Assembly: GCA_021775835.1 (NCBI GenBank)
Contig: JAJFHC010000082.1
Location: 1-34,903 of the forward strand
Direction: 5' to 3'
DNA: 34,903 bases
DNA from: Hyphomicrobiales bacterium
GTDB taxonomy: Bacteria; Pseudomonadota; Alphaproteobacteria; Rhizobiales; JAJFHC01
Positions 34,811 to 34,903 of this stretch are shown piece by piece; within the stretch, counting starts at the first letter, position 1; each line of letters begins with the position of its first letter. The position numbers and the translations under genes are program-made. The notes below the pieces were generated by a model that worked only from the letters and a program-made list of their open reading frames with translations, was not told where the DNA came from and searched no databases.

Positions 34811-34903
34811 TGCTGTTTTGTGCGATTGGTTGTGATGCGCACAGGAATATCGATCACGGTTTCTGCATCCGATCAAAAGCAGCTTGAGCGGATCATCCGC
34901 GAT
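34737..34903 (+). mobile_element. Left end of an IS630-family insertion sequence (partial)
   Basis: A transposase start typical of IS630 elements lies near the window edge, and the host gene loses homology just before it. A TA dinucleotide at 34735-34736, the target of IS630/Tc1 elements, marks the likely junction. The right end and the second TA copy are outside the window, so the exact boundary is inferred. Confidence 0.6.
34835..34903 (+). CDS. IS630-family transposase, N-terminal fragment
   Basis: The last 23 codons of the window read MRTGISITVSASDQKQLERI and continue in frame to the edge. This opening is characteristic of a large group of IS630 transposases, which start MRTGISITV and go on to a helix-turn-helix and a DDE catalytic domain. 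Those domains lie beyond the window, so whether the gene is intact is unknown. The encoded enzyme would cut and paste the element at TA sites. Confidence 0.75.
   Translation, partial: MRTGISITVSASDQKQLERIIRD

Overview
The window is chromosomal DNA of an alphaproteobacterium, most likely a free-living Rhodospirillales-like or related heterotroph. The support is a moderately high GC content by eye, the gene order rpiA - DUF2059 - glutathione reductase that is common in that class, many solute-binding proteins and exporters, and a tRNA-Val(CAC) with an encoded CCA. The assignment to class is fairly safe; the order is a guess. Most genes are intact single-copy metabolic or transport genes. Only the right end looks disturbed.

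Layout: (1) 1-528, minus strand, running off the left edge: an exported, extremely Cys-rich protein made of 12-residue units with the core Cys-Asn-Pro-Cys-Asn-Pro-Cys. Here the true gene lies antisense to long open plus-strand frames. (2) 782-5953: an acetolactate-synthase-like ThDP enzyme, a LysE-type exporter, an MltB-type lytic transglycosylase, and a NIPSNAP + Gfo/Idh/MocA oxidoreductase pair. (3) 5971-8618, minus strand: an orphan, divergent HisA-like TIM barrel with its own probable promoter, then a D-cysteine desulfhydrase-like PLP enzyme translationally coupled to a TauE/SafE (TSUP) permease. (4) 8696-12732, minus strand: a single-domain response regulator, an ACT-domain protein, two periplasmic binding proteins of different transporter classes (TctC and TAXI) with no membrane partners and a strong hairpin between them, and a SnoaL-like protein. 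(5) tRNA-Val at 13026-13100.

(6) 13248-21368: an MFS permease, phosphoglycolate phosphatase (minus strand), a secreted unknown, a tightly packed LysE / NTF2-like / EamA set, an exported caspase-fold + SUMF1-fold fusion, another secreted unknown, and a beta-carbonic anhydrase. (7) 21392-31764: a DUF2817 zinc peptidase (minus strand), succinate-semialdehyde dehydrogenase, rpiA - DUF2059 - gor, a three-gene 2-hydroxy/2-oxo acid module (HpaI-type aldolase, D-2-hydroxyacid dehydrogenase, Ldh-type dehydrogenase) and panB-panC. (8) 31781-34903: an unknown six-span membrane protein, a metallophosphoesterase, an APH(6)-type kinase gene broken by one frameshift, and a membrane-protein gene (possibly a class III cyclase) cut by the left end of an IS630-family element that runs off the window.

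The least explained pieces are the CNPC-repeat protein, the HisA-like enzyme with Glu in place of the catalytic Asp, the two partnerless binding proteins, and the exported caspase/SUMF1 fusion. I see no CRISPR array, prophage or recognisable defence island. No claim here rests on a database search.
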